Positions 36,084 to 45,193 of a stretch of DNA of 64,000 nt are shown in pieces. Both the position numbers and the translations under genes were made by a program. The first letter of the stretch is position 1. Every line of letters begins with the position of its first letter. This stretch comes from an uncultured Bacteroidota bacterium (lineage in GTDB: Bacteria > Bacteroidota > Bacteroidia > Chitinophagales > Chitinophagaceae), in NCBI GenBank assembly GCA_903906365.1, contig CAIVKC010000038.1, positions 89,540 to 153,539 of the forward strand. Direction: 5' to 3'. Under the pieces are notes generated by a model, which did no database searches, was not told the DNA's origin, and was given only the letters and a program-made list of their open reading frames with translations.

Positions 36084-38576
36084 TCACCTTTCATAATAGA
36101 CCCGTTTGACCCGGTGGGAAACGCCCGTCAGGATCTCATAGGGAATGGTTTGTGCCCAGTGGGCCACCTGGGTCACCGGGAGCTCGGGACCCAAAACGAT
36201 GACTTCATCGCCTTCCCTTACCCCGGCAATGCCGGTGACATCGATCATGGTCATGTCCATGCAGACCGTTCCGGTCACCGGCGCCAGGTGACCATGGACC
36301 CACATCTTTCCGTTGCCGTTGCCAAGCAGGCGGGGGTAGCCGTCGGCATAGCCGATCCGCACGGTGGCAATCAGCCGGTCTCCGTGGATTTCCCCTTTGC
36401 GGTTATAGCCCACCGTTTCCCCCTCGGAGAGCTTTTTGATTTGTGAAATCGTTGATTTCAGCGTGGAGACTTCCCTGAGGTCCAGCACCCGGGAAGCTGC
36501 CGGGTCGATGCCATAGAGCCCGATACCCAGGCGGACCATATCATACTGGAGCTCCGGATGGCGGATGATGGCCCCGGTATTGGCGAGGTGTTTTAAAAAT
36601 TTGTAGGGCAGCGCCGCCTGCAGGGCGGAAGCCGCACCCTCAAAGCGCGCTGCCTGCAGGGCGGTGAACCCGTCGTGCTGGGCCTCTTCACTGGCAGCCA
36701 GGTGGGAGAAAACCGACTGCACTTTGAAAGGGGAGCCGGCCAGCCGCTGGCAGAGCGCTTCCATCTCTGCTGCTGCAAAACCCAGCCGGTTCATCCCGGT
36801 TTCCAGTTCAATATGCGCGGCGAAGGCAGCGAGTCCCTGGGAGCGCAAAAAAGCCTCCAGGCTGCCAAACAGGTCAAAGGAATAAATGACCGGTTCCAGG
36901 TTGAACTGTACCAGCGCGTCAAAACTGCCCTTGTCGGTATTCATGACCATGATGGGCAAGCGGATGCCGGCCTTTCGCAGTTCCACCCCTTCATCGGTAT
37001 AGGCCACGGCCAGGTAATCCACTTTGTGAAACTGCAGCAGGCTGGCTATTTCATAGCTGCCGCTGCCATAGGCAAAGGCTTTGACCATGGCCATCAGCCG
37101 GGTGGAGGGGTGCAGGATCTGCTGGAAGGCCTTGAGGTTGGCGGTCATGGCGTCCAGGTCTATTTCAAGCACGGTCTGATGCACCTGTTCGGAGAGCAGC
37201 CGGTCAATTTTTTCAAATTCAAATACCCGGGCCCCCTTGATCAGGATGGTCTCGTCGCGGAAATGCAGGCGGTGGAAATCCTGCAGGAAAGCCTCGGTAG
37301 AAGGATAAAAGAGGGCTTCCGCCAAGGGCGCTCCAAAAAGGCTGCGCCAGGCCGATATCTTCGGACCGATCCCGATCACGCGGGAGACCCGTTTTTGCCG
37401 GAAGGACCGGGCCATTTCGGCATATAGTTCGGCCTCGGAAAACCCGCTTTCCAGAAAATCACTCACGATCACGGTTTGCCCCGGGTGCTGGTGCTGCTGG
37501 GCCATAAAATCCAGGGCGATCTTCAATGAACTGAGGTCCGCCGAATAGGAGTCGTTGATGAGTGCGCAGTGGTTGATCCCGCTTTTGAGTTCCAGCCGCA
37601 TGGCCAGCGGGGTCAGCCGCTGCATCCGGGGAAATAGCTCCGGGGCGGGCACCTCCAGGCAAAGCAGTGCGGAGATGCAGCTCAGGGCGTTGGAGATGGA
37701 GGCATCATCACAAAAGGGTATGCTCTCCGAAAACACATGCCCCCGGTAAGCCAGGGTGAGCAGGGCGCTGTCCCTGGTTTTTTGAACGGACTGAACCACC
37801 AGGGAACAATCCGGGCGGCTGCCCCAGCTGAAAAGCTGCAGGGGAGGCTCCCCCGGGGGGCGCTCCCGGGCAGCCAGCTGCGCCAGGGCCTGCCCCAGGA
37901 CCGGGTTGTCGCCGGGGTAGATTACCAGGCCACAACGGAGGAACAGGGCTATTTTTTCCCGGGCCTTATGGGCGTCGCCCTGAAAATTCTCCCCATGGGC
38001 CTCCCCCAGGGAAGTGATGATGCCGATGGTGGGGGCTATGATTTTTTCCAGCGCCCCCATCTCCGAGGGTCTGGAGATACCCGCCTCAAAAATACCCAGC
38101 TCATGGGAGGAATTGATCTGCCAGACACTCAAAGGCACCCCAATTTGGGAGTTATAGCTGCGGGGGCTTCGTACGATATGGAAACGGTCTTCCAGCAGCT
38201 GATTGAGCCATTCTTTGACGATGGTCTTTCCATTGGAACCGGTGATCCCGATTACGGGGATATCAAAACGCTGCCGGTGAAAGGCAGCCAGCTGCTGCAG
38301 GGCTGACAAGGCATCCGGAACCAGGATGATATTGGCCTCCGGCATCTGTTCCTCCGGGGGCTGGCTGACCACAAAATTCCGCACCCCGCGCCCGTATAAT
38401 TCTTCCGCAAACTGGTTGCCGTTGCGGCGGGGTCCCTCCAGGGCAAAAAACAGGCTGGTCTCCGGGAAAATGAGTTTGCGGCTGTCGAGCAGCAGGTGCT
38501 CCACATAGTCGTTTTGACGAAACTGTAAAAAAGAGCCGCCTACCAGGGTGCATATATGATCGATCAGATAGGTCAA
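36084..38576 (-). CDS. murF-alr: Bifunctional MurF (UDP-MurNAc-tripeptide:D-Ala-D-Ala ligase) / alanine racemase
   Basis: 830 aa. The N-terminal half is MurF: the ATP loop ITGSNGKTIVKEW at ~112-124, then LGIFEAGISRPSEMG and INDSYSADLSSLKIAL. From ~470 the second half is a PLP alanine racemase: LEIDLDAMTANLKAF, the PLP lysine in MAMVKAFAYGSG (~496), LETGMNRLGF, and catalytic Tyr in VRIGYADGYPR. Alr makes D-Ala and MurF adds D-Ala-D-Ala to the peptidoglycan precursor. This fusion is characteristic of Bacteroidota. The frame starts with TTG, directly after an in-frame stop and 12 bp past the terC stop, so it depends on the terC transcript. Confidence 0.93.
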   Translation of the reverse strand: MTYLIDHICTLVGGSFLQFRQNDYVEHLLLDSRKLIFPETSLFFALEGPRRNGNQFAEELYGRGVRNFVVSQPPEEQMPEANIILVPDALSALQQLAAFHRQRFDIPVIGITGSNGKTIVKEWLNQLLEDRFHIVRSPRSYNSQIGVPLSVWQINSSHELGIFEAGISRPSEMGALEKIIAPTIGIITSLGEAHGENFQGDAHKAREKIALFLRCGLVIYPGDNPVLGQALAQLAARERPPGEPPLQLFSWGSRPDCSLVVQSVQKTRDSALLTLAYRGHVFSESIPFCDDASISNALSCISALLCLEVPAPELFPRMQRLTPLAMRLELKSGINHCALINDSYSADLSSLKIALDFMAQQHQHPGQTVIVSDFLESGFSEAELYAEMARSFRQKRVSRVIGIGPKISAWRSLFGAPLAEALFYPSTEAFLQDFHRLHFRDETILIKGARVFEFEKIDRLLSEQVHQTVLEIDLDAMTANLKAFQQILHPSTRLMAMVKAFAYGSGSYEIASLLQFHKVDYLAVAYTDEGVELRKAGIRLPIMVMNTDKGSFDALVQFNLEPVIYSFDLFGSLEAFLRSQGLAAFAAHIELETGMNRLGFAAAEMEALCQRLAGSPFKVQSVFSHLAASEEAQHDGFTALQAARFEGAASALQAALPYKFLKHLANTGAIIRHPELQYDMVRLGIGLYGIDPAASRVLDLREVSTLKSTISQIKKLSEGETVGYNRKGEIHGDRLIATVRIGYADGYPRLLGNGNGKMWVHGHLAPVTGTVCMDMTMIDVTGIAGVREGDEVIVLGPELPVTQVAHWAQTIPYEILTGVSHRVKRVYYER

Positions 38577-38588
38577 CGATCAGGGGTT

Positions 38589-39524
38589 TTAAGGTTTGTA
38601 CTGTTTTTTGTTGGGGGGAATGGTCACCGACAGCAGCATGGAAACCGCAATACACACCACGATGACAGCCAGCGACACATAGACCGGCAGGATAATATGC
38701 AGGATTTCTGCCAGCATCTTCAACCCGATAAATACCAATACGACGGCAATGCCCTGCTGGAGGTAGCTGAATTTATCGACCGCCCCGCGCAGCAGGAAAA
38801 ACAGGGAACGCAGGCCCAGGATCGCAAAGATATTGGAGGTATAAATGACCAGTTTATCCTGGGTGATTCCAAATACGGCCGGGATGGAATCAATGGCAAA
38901 GACCAGGTCGGTGGTGGCCAGCAGGACCACGACCACAAACAGGGAAGTATACCATTTTTTGCCGTCCCGTACCAGCAGGAAACGCCCCCCCGCCTCCTCG
39001 GTGGTGATGGGCAGGATGCGCTGCAGCCATTTGTAGACCCGGTTATCGGCCAGGTTGACCTGCTGGTCGGTTTTGGCCAGGAACATGCTGATGCCGGTAT
39101 ATATAAGCAGGGCCCCGAAGACATAGAGCACCTGGTGGAATCGCGAGACCAGTTCCACACCCACTGAAATAAACAGGATACGCAGCAGGATGGCCATCAA
39201 AATACCGATCATCAGCACGCGGCCATAATACTGCTCCTGGACGCGGAAAAAAGTGAAGATGAGGATAAAGACAAAGATATTGTCAATACTTAAGGACCAT
39301 TCCATCAGGTAGGCGCTCAGGTATTCCAGGGCGGTTTTCGGAGCGCTTTCCCACCACAGGAAGACCATGAATGCCATGGCGAGCAGGACCCAGAAACAGG
39401 TCTGCCAAAGTGCCTTGGAGATGGAAACGGCAGCCCCCTTTTTACTGAGCAGCCCCAGATCAAAAATAACGGCCAGTAACAAAACCACGGCAAAAGTCAG
39501 GTAAGCGGTCTGGGATGGATTCAT
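38589..39524 (-). CDS. TerC/Alx-family integral membrane protein
   Basis: 311 aa with about nine TM helices. The two acidic family motifs are present: LMEWSLSIDNIFVFIL and TDLVFAIDSIPAVFG. TerC-like proteins are linked to manganese efflux and to metallation or folding of exported proteins. It is followed after 12 bp by murF-alr, so both are probably one transcript, preceded by a TATATTTG -7 box at 39541-39548. Confidence 0.92.
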   Translation of the reverse strand: MNPSQTAYLTFAVVLLLAVIFDLGLLSKKGAAVSISKALWQTCFWVLLAMAFMVFLWWESAPKTALEYLSAYLMEWSLSIDNIFVFILIFTFFRVQEQYYGRVLMIGILMAILLRILFISVGVELVSRFHQVLYVFGALLIYTGISMFLAKTDQQVNLADNRVYKWLQRILPITTEEAGGRFLLVRDGKKWYTSLFVVVVLLATTDLVFAIDSIPAVFGITQDKLVIYTSNIFAILGLRSLFFLLRGAVDKFSYLQQGIAVVLVFIGLKMLAEILHIILPVYVSLAVIVVCIAVSMLLSVTIPPNKKQYKP

Positions 39525-39540
39525 GCGCTCGATTGATGCA

Positions 39541-39548
39541 CAAATATA
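39541..39548 (-). promoter_or_regulatory. -7 box of terC-murF-alr
   Basis: TATATTTG on the minus strand matches TAnnTTTG exactly, 16 bp before the terC start. No convincing -33 element. Confidence 0.45.
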
Positions 39549-39620
39549 AGCTGATTGCCTTTTCCCGGGAGCTAAACTTCGGCCCTTCCTCCCCGACAGC
39601 CGGCCGGCTGGCCGCCTGGC

Positions 39621-41318
39621 TCAGGACTGGTATTTTCTTTTACGCAGGAACTGGTAGAGCATCCCGCCCGCCAGGACCAGCAACAGGGGTCCGGTGATAT
39701 TGACCCATTGCCAGAAAGAACGGTCGTCCTCGAGTTTTTTGGGATCCAGCAGCCGCAGGGTCAGGTCCTTGGAACGGGTCTCCAGGATCCCGGAGGGGTC
39801 CAGGATATAATCCAGGCAGTTCTGCAGGAATTCCTGGTTGGCGAAGGTATAATTGATGTCCTTATTATAACCCATGGGGGCCGGGCCGCGCTGGGTAATT
39901 TCATTGATGACGATTTCTGCGCTGCCGCAAACAATGACCTTTGCCGGCTTTTCAGCCTGGGAAAGATACGGCTGGTGGTACAGCCTGGAAAGGGTATCCG
40001 CCAGGCCGGAAGAAAGCCGGTTGGCATACAGGGAAGAGAACCGGCCTTCCAGCAACACACAGGCCGGGATATTGGCACGGGAAAAGAATTTCGGGTCGCT
40101 GGCCTGCTTGACGCTTTCAAAACTGATCATGGCGGGTGTGCCGATGACACGCCCGTTGGCGGAGGTCTGCAGCAGCACCTGCTTGGAGATGCCGGCTGCC
40201 CGGACGGTATCCACCGAATTGGTGAACTTGGCATAGACGGGGTCCAGGTTCTTGGAGATCGGATGGGTGAGGCTGCCGGAGAGCAGGGGAAAATAGGGCC
40301 AGGGTAAGGGCTGTATCTGGGGCTTGTCCCCGGTCATGCCGACCACAAAATTGATGGTGGCGCACTGCATGTCCTGCACCAGGTCCTGATTGAGTCTCAC
40401 CCCATATTTAAAAAACAGGTCTTCCAGGTTCAGTCCCCGGTCATAGGCCACGGTCTCCTTATCCAGGCGGATGGAATCCATTTCGGCATGCAGGTTATCG
40501 ATCATGTACAGGATGGATCCCCCGTGCATGACATACTGGTCGAGCTTGAGTTTCTCCTGCAGGGAAAATGCGGAGGTGGGCTTTACCAGCACCAGGGCAT
40601 CGTATGCGGAGGGTATCACCGGCAGGCTGTCGAGGCGGACGATCCCGAAGCGGTAATTTTTACGCAGGCCTTCTATGAGATTGTATACGCTGAAATCAAG
40701 GGGCTCGCCGTTTCCCACCACGTAGCCGACCGCGGGCATGGTCTGCTGGGTGAGCTTATTGATGGCATTGGCAAACTTATATTCCAGCAGGGCCTCGGCG
40801 TTATTGTAGAGGCTGTTTTCATCGGTATTGGCCACCCCTTTGAACAGGTTTACCGGGAATATCCGGTCACCGTATTTTACGATGGCGCCAGGCAGGATAA
40901 ACCGCTCGCTGAGTTCCTCGCCTTTTTTGGACTGCGCCTGCAGGGTCATCGGTTCTATGCCCATGTGTTTGAGGGAATCAACCAGCTGTTTTTTGGCAGA
41001 ATCATCCAGGGTGGTCAGCGGATCGAAAAAACGAAAATGCACTTTCCCCCTGCCATAGTCCTGGAAGGACTCCAGCAGTTCCTGGGTGCTCTTGGAGAGT
41101 TTACGCAGGCCCGACTTAAGGTCGCCCTGCAGGAATACGTCCACGCTGATATCTCCCGGCAGGCTGCCCAGCAGTTTTTTGGTGGGCTGGCTCAGGGTAT
41201 ATCTTTTTTCCCGGGTCAGGTCAATGCGCCCGTGGAAAGCAGAGGCCAGGTAATTGAGGGCCACCAGGAGGATGATCAGATAAAGCCACCAGTATCTAGA
41301 ACCAATCAGTTTATTCAT
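39621..41318 (-). CDS. gldG: Gliding-motility ABC transporter auxiliary component GldG
   Basis: 565 aa. One TM helix near the N-terminus (WWLYLIILLVALNYLASAF) and one at the C-terminus (ITGPLLLVLAGGMLYQFL) enclose a large periplasmic part, as in GldG/ABC-2 auxiliary proteins. DLTREKRYTLSQPTKKLL and the SLPGDISVDVFLQGDL stretch are family landmarks. With GldF and GldA it forms a transporter needed for gliding in Flavobacterium-type bacteria; gldA is not in the window. It starts 13 bp after gldF. Confidence 0.92.
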   Translation of the reverse strand: MNKLIGSRYWWLYLIILLVALNYLASAFHGRIDLTREKRYTLSQPTKKLLGSLPGDISVDVFLQGDLKSGLRKLSKSTQELLESFQDYGRGKVHFRFFDPLTTLDDSAKKQLVDSLKHMGIEPMTLQAQSKKGEELSERFILPGAIVKYGDRIFPVNLFKGVANTDENSLYNNAEALLEYKFANAINKLTQQTMPAVGYVVGNGEPLDFSVYNLIEGLRKNYRFGIVRLDSLPVIPSAYDALVLVKPTSAFSLQEKLKLDQYVMHGGSILYMIDNLHAEMDSIRLDKETVAYDRGLNLEDLFFKYGVRLNQDLVQDMQCATINFVVGMTGDKPQIQPLPWPYFPLLSGSLTHPISKNLDPVYAKFTNSVDTVRAAGISKQVLLQTSANGRVIGTPAMISFESVKQASDPKFFSRANIPACVLLEGRFSSLYANRLSSGLADTLSRLYHQPYLSQAEKPAKVIVCGSAEIVINEITQRGPAPMGYNKDINYTFANQEFLQNCLDYILDPSGILETRSKDLTLRLLDPKKLEDDRSFWQWVNITGPLLLVLAGGMLYQFLRKRKYQS

Positions 41319-41331
41319 TGCCTTGGAATTG

Positions 41332-42054
41332 TCACCGACCGGCGAGGTTGCGACGGGTGCATATTAAAAAGAAAAATACCATACTTATAAAATAAATGAG
41401 GTCCCGGCTGTCAATGACGCCCCGGCTCATGGAACGGTAATGAAAATCGATGCCCAGCATCTCCAGGTAATAATCTGCACCGCCTGCCAGCGCGGGCATA
41501 TGGCTGATGGCACCAAATCCGCTGTAGACCAGGAAGCAAAAAAAAGCGGCCGAAAGGAAGGCCACCACCGGGTTGGTGGTAAAGGAACTGCAGCAAAGGC
41601 CGATGGCCAAAAACACGGATGCCAGAAAAAACAGGCCGATGTAGGATCCGCCCGTGGCTCCCAGATCCATACCCGCCTGGGCGCTGAGGTGCTCAATGGT
41701 AAATACATAAAGGAGGGTAGGAAGCAGGGCAATGACTACCACCAGCAGGCTGGAAAAATATTTGCCGCCGATCAACTGGTAATTCAGCAGGGGTTTGGTC
41801 TGCAGGATTTCATAGGTCCCCGTGCGAAACTCCTCTGAAAAACTACGCATGGTAATGGCCGGTATCAGCAGCAGCAGGATCCAGGGCGCCAGTTCAAAAA
41901 ATTTATCCAAACTGGCAAAACCATAATCCAGTATGCTGGTATCCGGAAAAACAAACAGGAGCAGGCCGTTGAGCAGCAAAAAAACAAGGATGGCAATATA
42001 GCCGGTTAAGCTGCTGAAAAACTGCCTGAGTTCTTTTTTACATACTGCCCACAT
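41332..42054 (-). CDS. gldF: Gliding-motility ABC transporter permease GldF
   Basis: 240 aa from the ATG giving MWAVCKKELRQFFSSLTGYI. Six TM helices with the ABC-2 permease pattern: SFSEEFRTGTYEILQTKPLL is the typical coupling region. It begins a two-gene transcript with gldG (13 bp apart). I moved the start from an upstream in-frame ATG because the conserved amphipathic start begins here. Confidence 0.92.
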   Translation of the reverse strand: MWAVCKKELRQFFSSLTGYIAILVFLLLNGLLLFVFPDTSILDYGFASLDKFFELAPWILLLLIPAITMRSFSEEFRTGTYEILQTKPLLNYQLIGGKYFSSLLVVVIALLPTLLYVFTIEHLSAQAGMDLGATGGSYIGLFFLASVFLAIGLCCSSFTTNPVVAFLSAAFFCFLVYSGFGAISHMPALAGGADYYLEMLGIDFHYRSMSRGVIDSRDLIYFISMVFFFLICTRRNLAGR

Positions 42055-42265
42055 AAACACGAAAATAAGTGATATAATCGTTTTGTTGAAGTTCAACCCT
42101 ATAATTCATGCGATTGGTCAATTCCCCAGGTCACCAAAATGGTAAATAATTTTTTTAACATACCTTTTTACTCTATATTCGCTGCTCATTAATAAAAAAC
42201 CTCCCTATCCAAAAAATACAGGTTAAGACATTTTTTTAAAAATATTTAGCCGAAACCAACTGCAC
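42055..42265. other. Intergenic region between gldF and the isc operon
   Basis: AT-rich with poly-T stretches and no gene. The hairpin 42266-42294 ends it; nothing on the plus strand upstream explains why a terminator would be needed there. Confidence 0.4.
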
Positions 42266-42294
42266 GAAAAATTCCCGCTAACCGCGGGATTTTT
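42266..42294. terminator. Bidirectional hairpin terminator
   Basis: AAAAAT-CCCGC pairs with GCGGGATTTTT around TAACC with one bulged base. T-runs flank it on both strands. On the minus strand it would back up the isc-operon terminator; on the plus strand no known gene precedes it. Confidence 0.6.
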
Positions 42295-42330
42295 CTTTTA
42301 TAAGAACTTTCCAATAGGCTCCGGGGGGAC

Positions 42331-42365
42331 AAAAAAAAGCCTTCCCGGAAAAAGGCCGGGAAGGC
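42331..42365 (-). terminator. Rho-independent terminator of the isc operon
   Basis: GCCTTCCCGG and CCGGGAAGGC form a perfect 10-bp stem with a 7-nt loop, followed on the minus strand by eight T. It lies 75 bp past iscA. Confidence 0.88.
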
Positions 42366-42439
42366 ATATGGGTTGATCGCTTAAAAAATAAGGCGCTGTG
42401 TTCCCCCGCAAAAAGAGGTTGAGGCTAAGGGGAAGTAGA

Positions 42440-42772
42440 TCAGACAGCAAAACTTTCCCCGCAGCCACAGGTCCTGGATGCATTGGGATTGCTGAAATAA
42501 AAACCCTTTCCATTCAGACCGTCGGAAAAATCCAGGGTGGTGTTTACCAGGTAGAGAAAACTCTTCAGATCGGTCACCACCTTTACATCATTGTCTTCGA
42601 ACACCTGGTCCATGGGTTTTTGCTCGTTGTCGAAATCCAGCTTGTAACTGAGGCCGGAGCATCCGCCCCCCACCACAGATACCCGCACAAAATAATCCGG
42701 GGCATCGGCAATGGCAGCGTCCGCCATTAGGTGTTTTACTTTTTCCCTCGCTTTATCACTTACGTAAATCAT
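42440..42772 (-). CDS. iscA: A-type iron-sulphur carrier (IscA/HesB)
   Basis: 110 aa. The three conserved cysteines are in VGGGCSGLSYKLDF and the C-terminal TCGCGESFAV. A-type carriers pass clusters from the IscU scaffold to target apoproteins. ATG at 42772 gives MIYVSDKAREKVKHLM, the normal start. It is the last gene of the isc operon, 120 bp after iscU. Confidence 0.92.
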   Translation of the reverse strand: MIYVSDKAREKVKHLMADAAIADAPDYFVRVSVVGGGCSGLSYKLDFDNEQKPMDQVFEDNDVKVVTDLKSFLYLVNTTLDFSDGLNGKGFYFSNPNASRTCGCGESFAV

Positions 42773-42892
42773 AGACTTAAACGGTTTACTTCGGCCCGCT
42801 TCCAGCGGCAATGGAGGCTATGGCTGCTGTTGGCGATTGCCCTTTCCTACCCTGCCTTGGGCAGGGCAATTCAACCAGGGCCTGCGGAATCA

Positions 42893-43312
42893 TTAATGAA
42901 CCACGGAGCCTTCAAATTTAATGGCTTCCATGTTGTTTTTAATTCGGTAATCATTGATGGCGGCCTTGATGGCGTCTTCAGCCAGTACCGAACAATGGAT
43001 TTTGACCGGGGGAAGATTGAGTTCCTCCACGATGTCCATATTGTCGATGCTCAGGGCCTCATCCACGGTTTTTCCCTTCAGCCATTCGGTGGCCAGGGAG
43101 GAGGAGGCAATGGCACTGCCACAGCCAAAGGTCTTGAACTTGGCATCCCGGATCAGGCCGGTGGCATCGTCGACTTCGATTTGCAGGCGCATCACGTCCC
43201 CGCATTCGGGCGCCCCTACCAGGCCGGTTCCCACATTCTTTTTGCTCTTGTCCAGGGTGCCCACGTTCTTGGGATTGCTATAGTGATCGATGACTTTTTC
43301 TGAGTATGACAT
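42893..43312 (-). CDS. iscU: Iron-sulphur cluster scaffold IscU
   Basis: 139 aa. Scaffold cysteines are in APECGDVMRLQIEVD, FKTFGCGSAIASSS and KIHCSVLAEDAIKAAI; the chaperone-binding LPPVKIHC motif is intact (classic LPPVK). IscU assembles 2Fe-2S clusters with sulphur from IscS. It starts 45 bp after iscS. Confidence 0.95.
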   Translation of the reverse strand: MSYSEKVIDHYSNPKNVGTLDKSKKNVGTGLVGAPECGDVMRLQIEVDDATGLIRDAKFKTFGCGSAIASSSLATEWLKGKTVDEALSIDNMDIVEELNLPPVKIHCSVLAEDAIKAAINDYRIKNNMEAIKFEGSVVH

Positions 43313-43357
43313 AACGTATAATTTTTAGTTGACAGGTTAATACCTTTTGGGATCATA

Positions 43358-44575
43358 TCAATGGTGCGCCCATTCAATTTTGTCCATATCCATGCCTTCC
43401 TTGAACATTTCCCAGAGCGGGCTCATTTCCCTGAGGTGGTTGACCGTTTTGGTCACCTGTTCGATGGTATAGTCTATTTGTTCTTCGGTGGTGAACCTTC
43501 CCAGCCCAAAGCGGAGTGAACTGTGCGCCAGGTCATCGCCCAGGCCCAGGGCCTTGAGCACATAGCTGGGCTCCAGGGAAGCGGAGGTACAGGCCGATCC
43601 GGAAGAAACGGCGATTTCCTTGTTGAAGCCCATCATCAGGCCTTCCCCTTCCACGTATTTAAAGGAAATATTGCTGACATGCGGCAGGCGGTGCTCCCGG
43701 CTTCCATTTACATAGGACTCTTCTATTTGGGAGAGGGCATTTTCGAGTTTATCGCGCAGGGCGCTGATCCGTTTGTTATCGGATTCCATTTCCAGGCGGC
43801 AGAGTTCGCAGGCTTTTCCAAAACCCACGATCCCCGGCACGTTGAGGGTACCGGAGCGCATGCCCCTTTCATGACCGCCGCCGTCCATCTGGGAGGTGAC
43901 TTTCACCCGCGGGTTCTTGCGGCGCACATAGAGGGCTCCGACCCCTTTGGGACCGTACATCTTGTGGGCGGTAAATGCGGCCAGGTCCAGTCCGTCCTGG
44001 ATGACATCCACCGGCACTTTGCCAACGGCCTGGGTGGCATCGCTGAAAAAAAGCACCCCGTGCTTCCTGGCAATCCGGGATATTTCCCGTACCGGCTGAA
44101 TCACCCCGACTTCATTGTTGGCATACATGATGGCTATCAGGATGGTGGTGGGCCTGATGGCGGCTTCCAGTTCCTGCAGATCAATCAGCCCGTCGGCTTT
44201 GACCGACAGGTAGGTGACTTCGCCGCCCAGTTTTTCAATATGCTTGCAGGTATCCAGTACCGCCTTGTGCTCGGTGTTGACCGTAATGATGTGGTTGCCT
44301 TTGGAGGCATACATATCAAATACCCCTTTGATGGCCAGGTTGTCCCCTTCGGTGGCTCCTGAGGTGAAAATGATTTCTTTGGGGTCGGCGCCGATCAGTT
44401 TGGCCACCTGTTCGCGTGCATAATCAACAGCTTCTTCCGCCTGCCAGCCAAAGGGATGGTTGCGGCTGGCCGCGTTGCCAAAATGATCCGTAAAATAGGG
44501 AATCATGGCTTCCACCACCCTCGGATCGCAGGGTGTGGTCGCATTGTGATCTAGATATATAGGGAACTTAATCAT
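43358..44575 (-). CDS. iscS: Cysteine desulfurase IscS
   Basis: 405 aa, the family length. PLP lysine lies in [16 protein letters not shown] and the active-site cysteine in [27 protein letters not shown] and [13 protein letters not shown] are further landmarks. It takes sulphur from cysteine to supply IscU. ATG at 44575 begins [20 protein letters not shown]; an upstream in-frame ATG would overlap the -7 box. The operon iscS-iscU-iscA lacks iscR and hscA/hscB here. Confidence 0.95.
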   Translation of the reverse strand: MIKFPIYLDHNATTPCDPRVVEAMIPYFTDHFGNAASRNHPFGWQAEEAVDYAREQVAKLIGADPKEIIFTSGATEGDNLAIKGVFDMYASKGNHIITVNTEHKAVLDTCKHIEKLGGEVTYLSVKADGLIDLQELEAAIRPTTILIAIMYANNEVGVIQPVREISRIARKHGVLFFSDATQAVGKVPVDVIQDGLDLAAFTAHKMYGPKGVGALYVRRKNPRVKVTSQMDGGGHERGMRSGTLNVPGIVGFGKACELCRLEMESDNKRISALRDKLENALSQIEESYVNGSREHRLPHVSNISFKYVEGEGLMMGFNKEIAVSSGSACTSASLEPSYVLKALGLGDDLAHSSLRFGLGRFTTEEQIDYTIEQVTKTVNHLREMSPLWEMFKEGMDMDKIEWAHH

Positions 44576-44602
44576 ATCGAAAACTATTAAAAAGTAATAA
44601 CA

Positions 44603-44610
44603 CAAATTTA
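44603..44610 (-). promoter_or_regulatory. -7 box of the isc operon
   Basis: TAAATTTG on the minus strand matches TAnnTTTG exactly, 27 bp before iscS. A TTG on the same strand is 14 bp upstream, shorter than usual. Confidence 0.5.
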
Positions 44611-44758
44611 GTCCATAAGGTTGACAATTGATGCCGGCAGTCAAAAACCGGCCTTCAATTTCCTGATTTCGTAAAGGGACTGCCGGGCCAGGGGCCTGCT
44701 CCCAAATGCCCGCTTAGCGCATGGGAAATAGGGCTTATTTTTACAAAAAAACCAACCC

Positions 44759-45193
44759 ATGCAGCAGGTGGAACATATTGGCATTGCCGTCAGGAACCTG
44801 GCCCACTCCGTCCCATTATTTGAAAAACTGCTTGATACTCAGTGCTATAAGACTGAAGAAGTGGCCTCCGAAGGGGTCAAGACGGCTTTTTTCCGTCAGG
44901 GGGATACCAAAATTGAACTGCTGGAAGGAAACGATCCCGGCGGGGTGATTGGCCGGTTTGTGGAAAAAAAGGGGGAGGGCATCCATCATATTGCCTTGCG
45001 GGTGAGTGATATAGAAGCTGAAATGAAGCGGCTATCAGCCCTGGGCTTTACCCTGCTGCAGGACAGGCCCAGACCGGGGGCCGATAATATGCTGGTCTGT
45101 TTTCTCCATCCAAAAGATACCGGGGGCGTGCTGATCGAACTGTGCATGGACATCGCCCGGCACGGAGCGGATGGCACTCTGGAGGGTATCTGA
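44759..45193 (+). CDS. mce: Methylmalonyl-CoA epimerase
   Basis: 144 aa glyoxalase-fold protein. Metal-binding positions: His in MQQVEHIGIAVRNL, His in EGIHHIALRVSDI, and Glu in LIELCMDIARH; TKIELLEG and DRPRPGADN are typical. It interconverts (S)- and (R)-methylmalonyl-CoA upstream of the B12-dependent mutase. Its stop codon directly abuts the stop codon of the convergent T9SS gene. Confidence 0.92.
   Translation: MQQVEHIGIAVRNLAHSVPLFEKLLDTQCYKTEEVASEGVKTAFFRQGDTKIELLEGNDPGGVIGRFVEKKGEGIHHIALRVSDIEAEMKRLSALGFTLLQDRPRPGADNMLVCFLHPKDTGGVLIELCMDIARHGADGTLEGI

Noticed and set aside
36675..37427. Long antisense open frame within the murF-alr gene
   Set aside because: Fully overlaps the conserved fusion protein; not protein-like.
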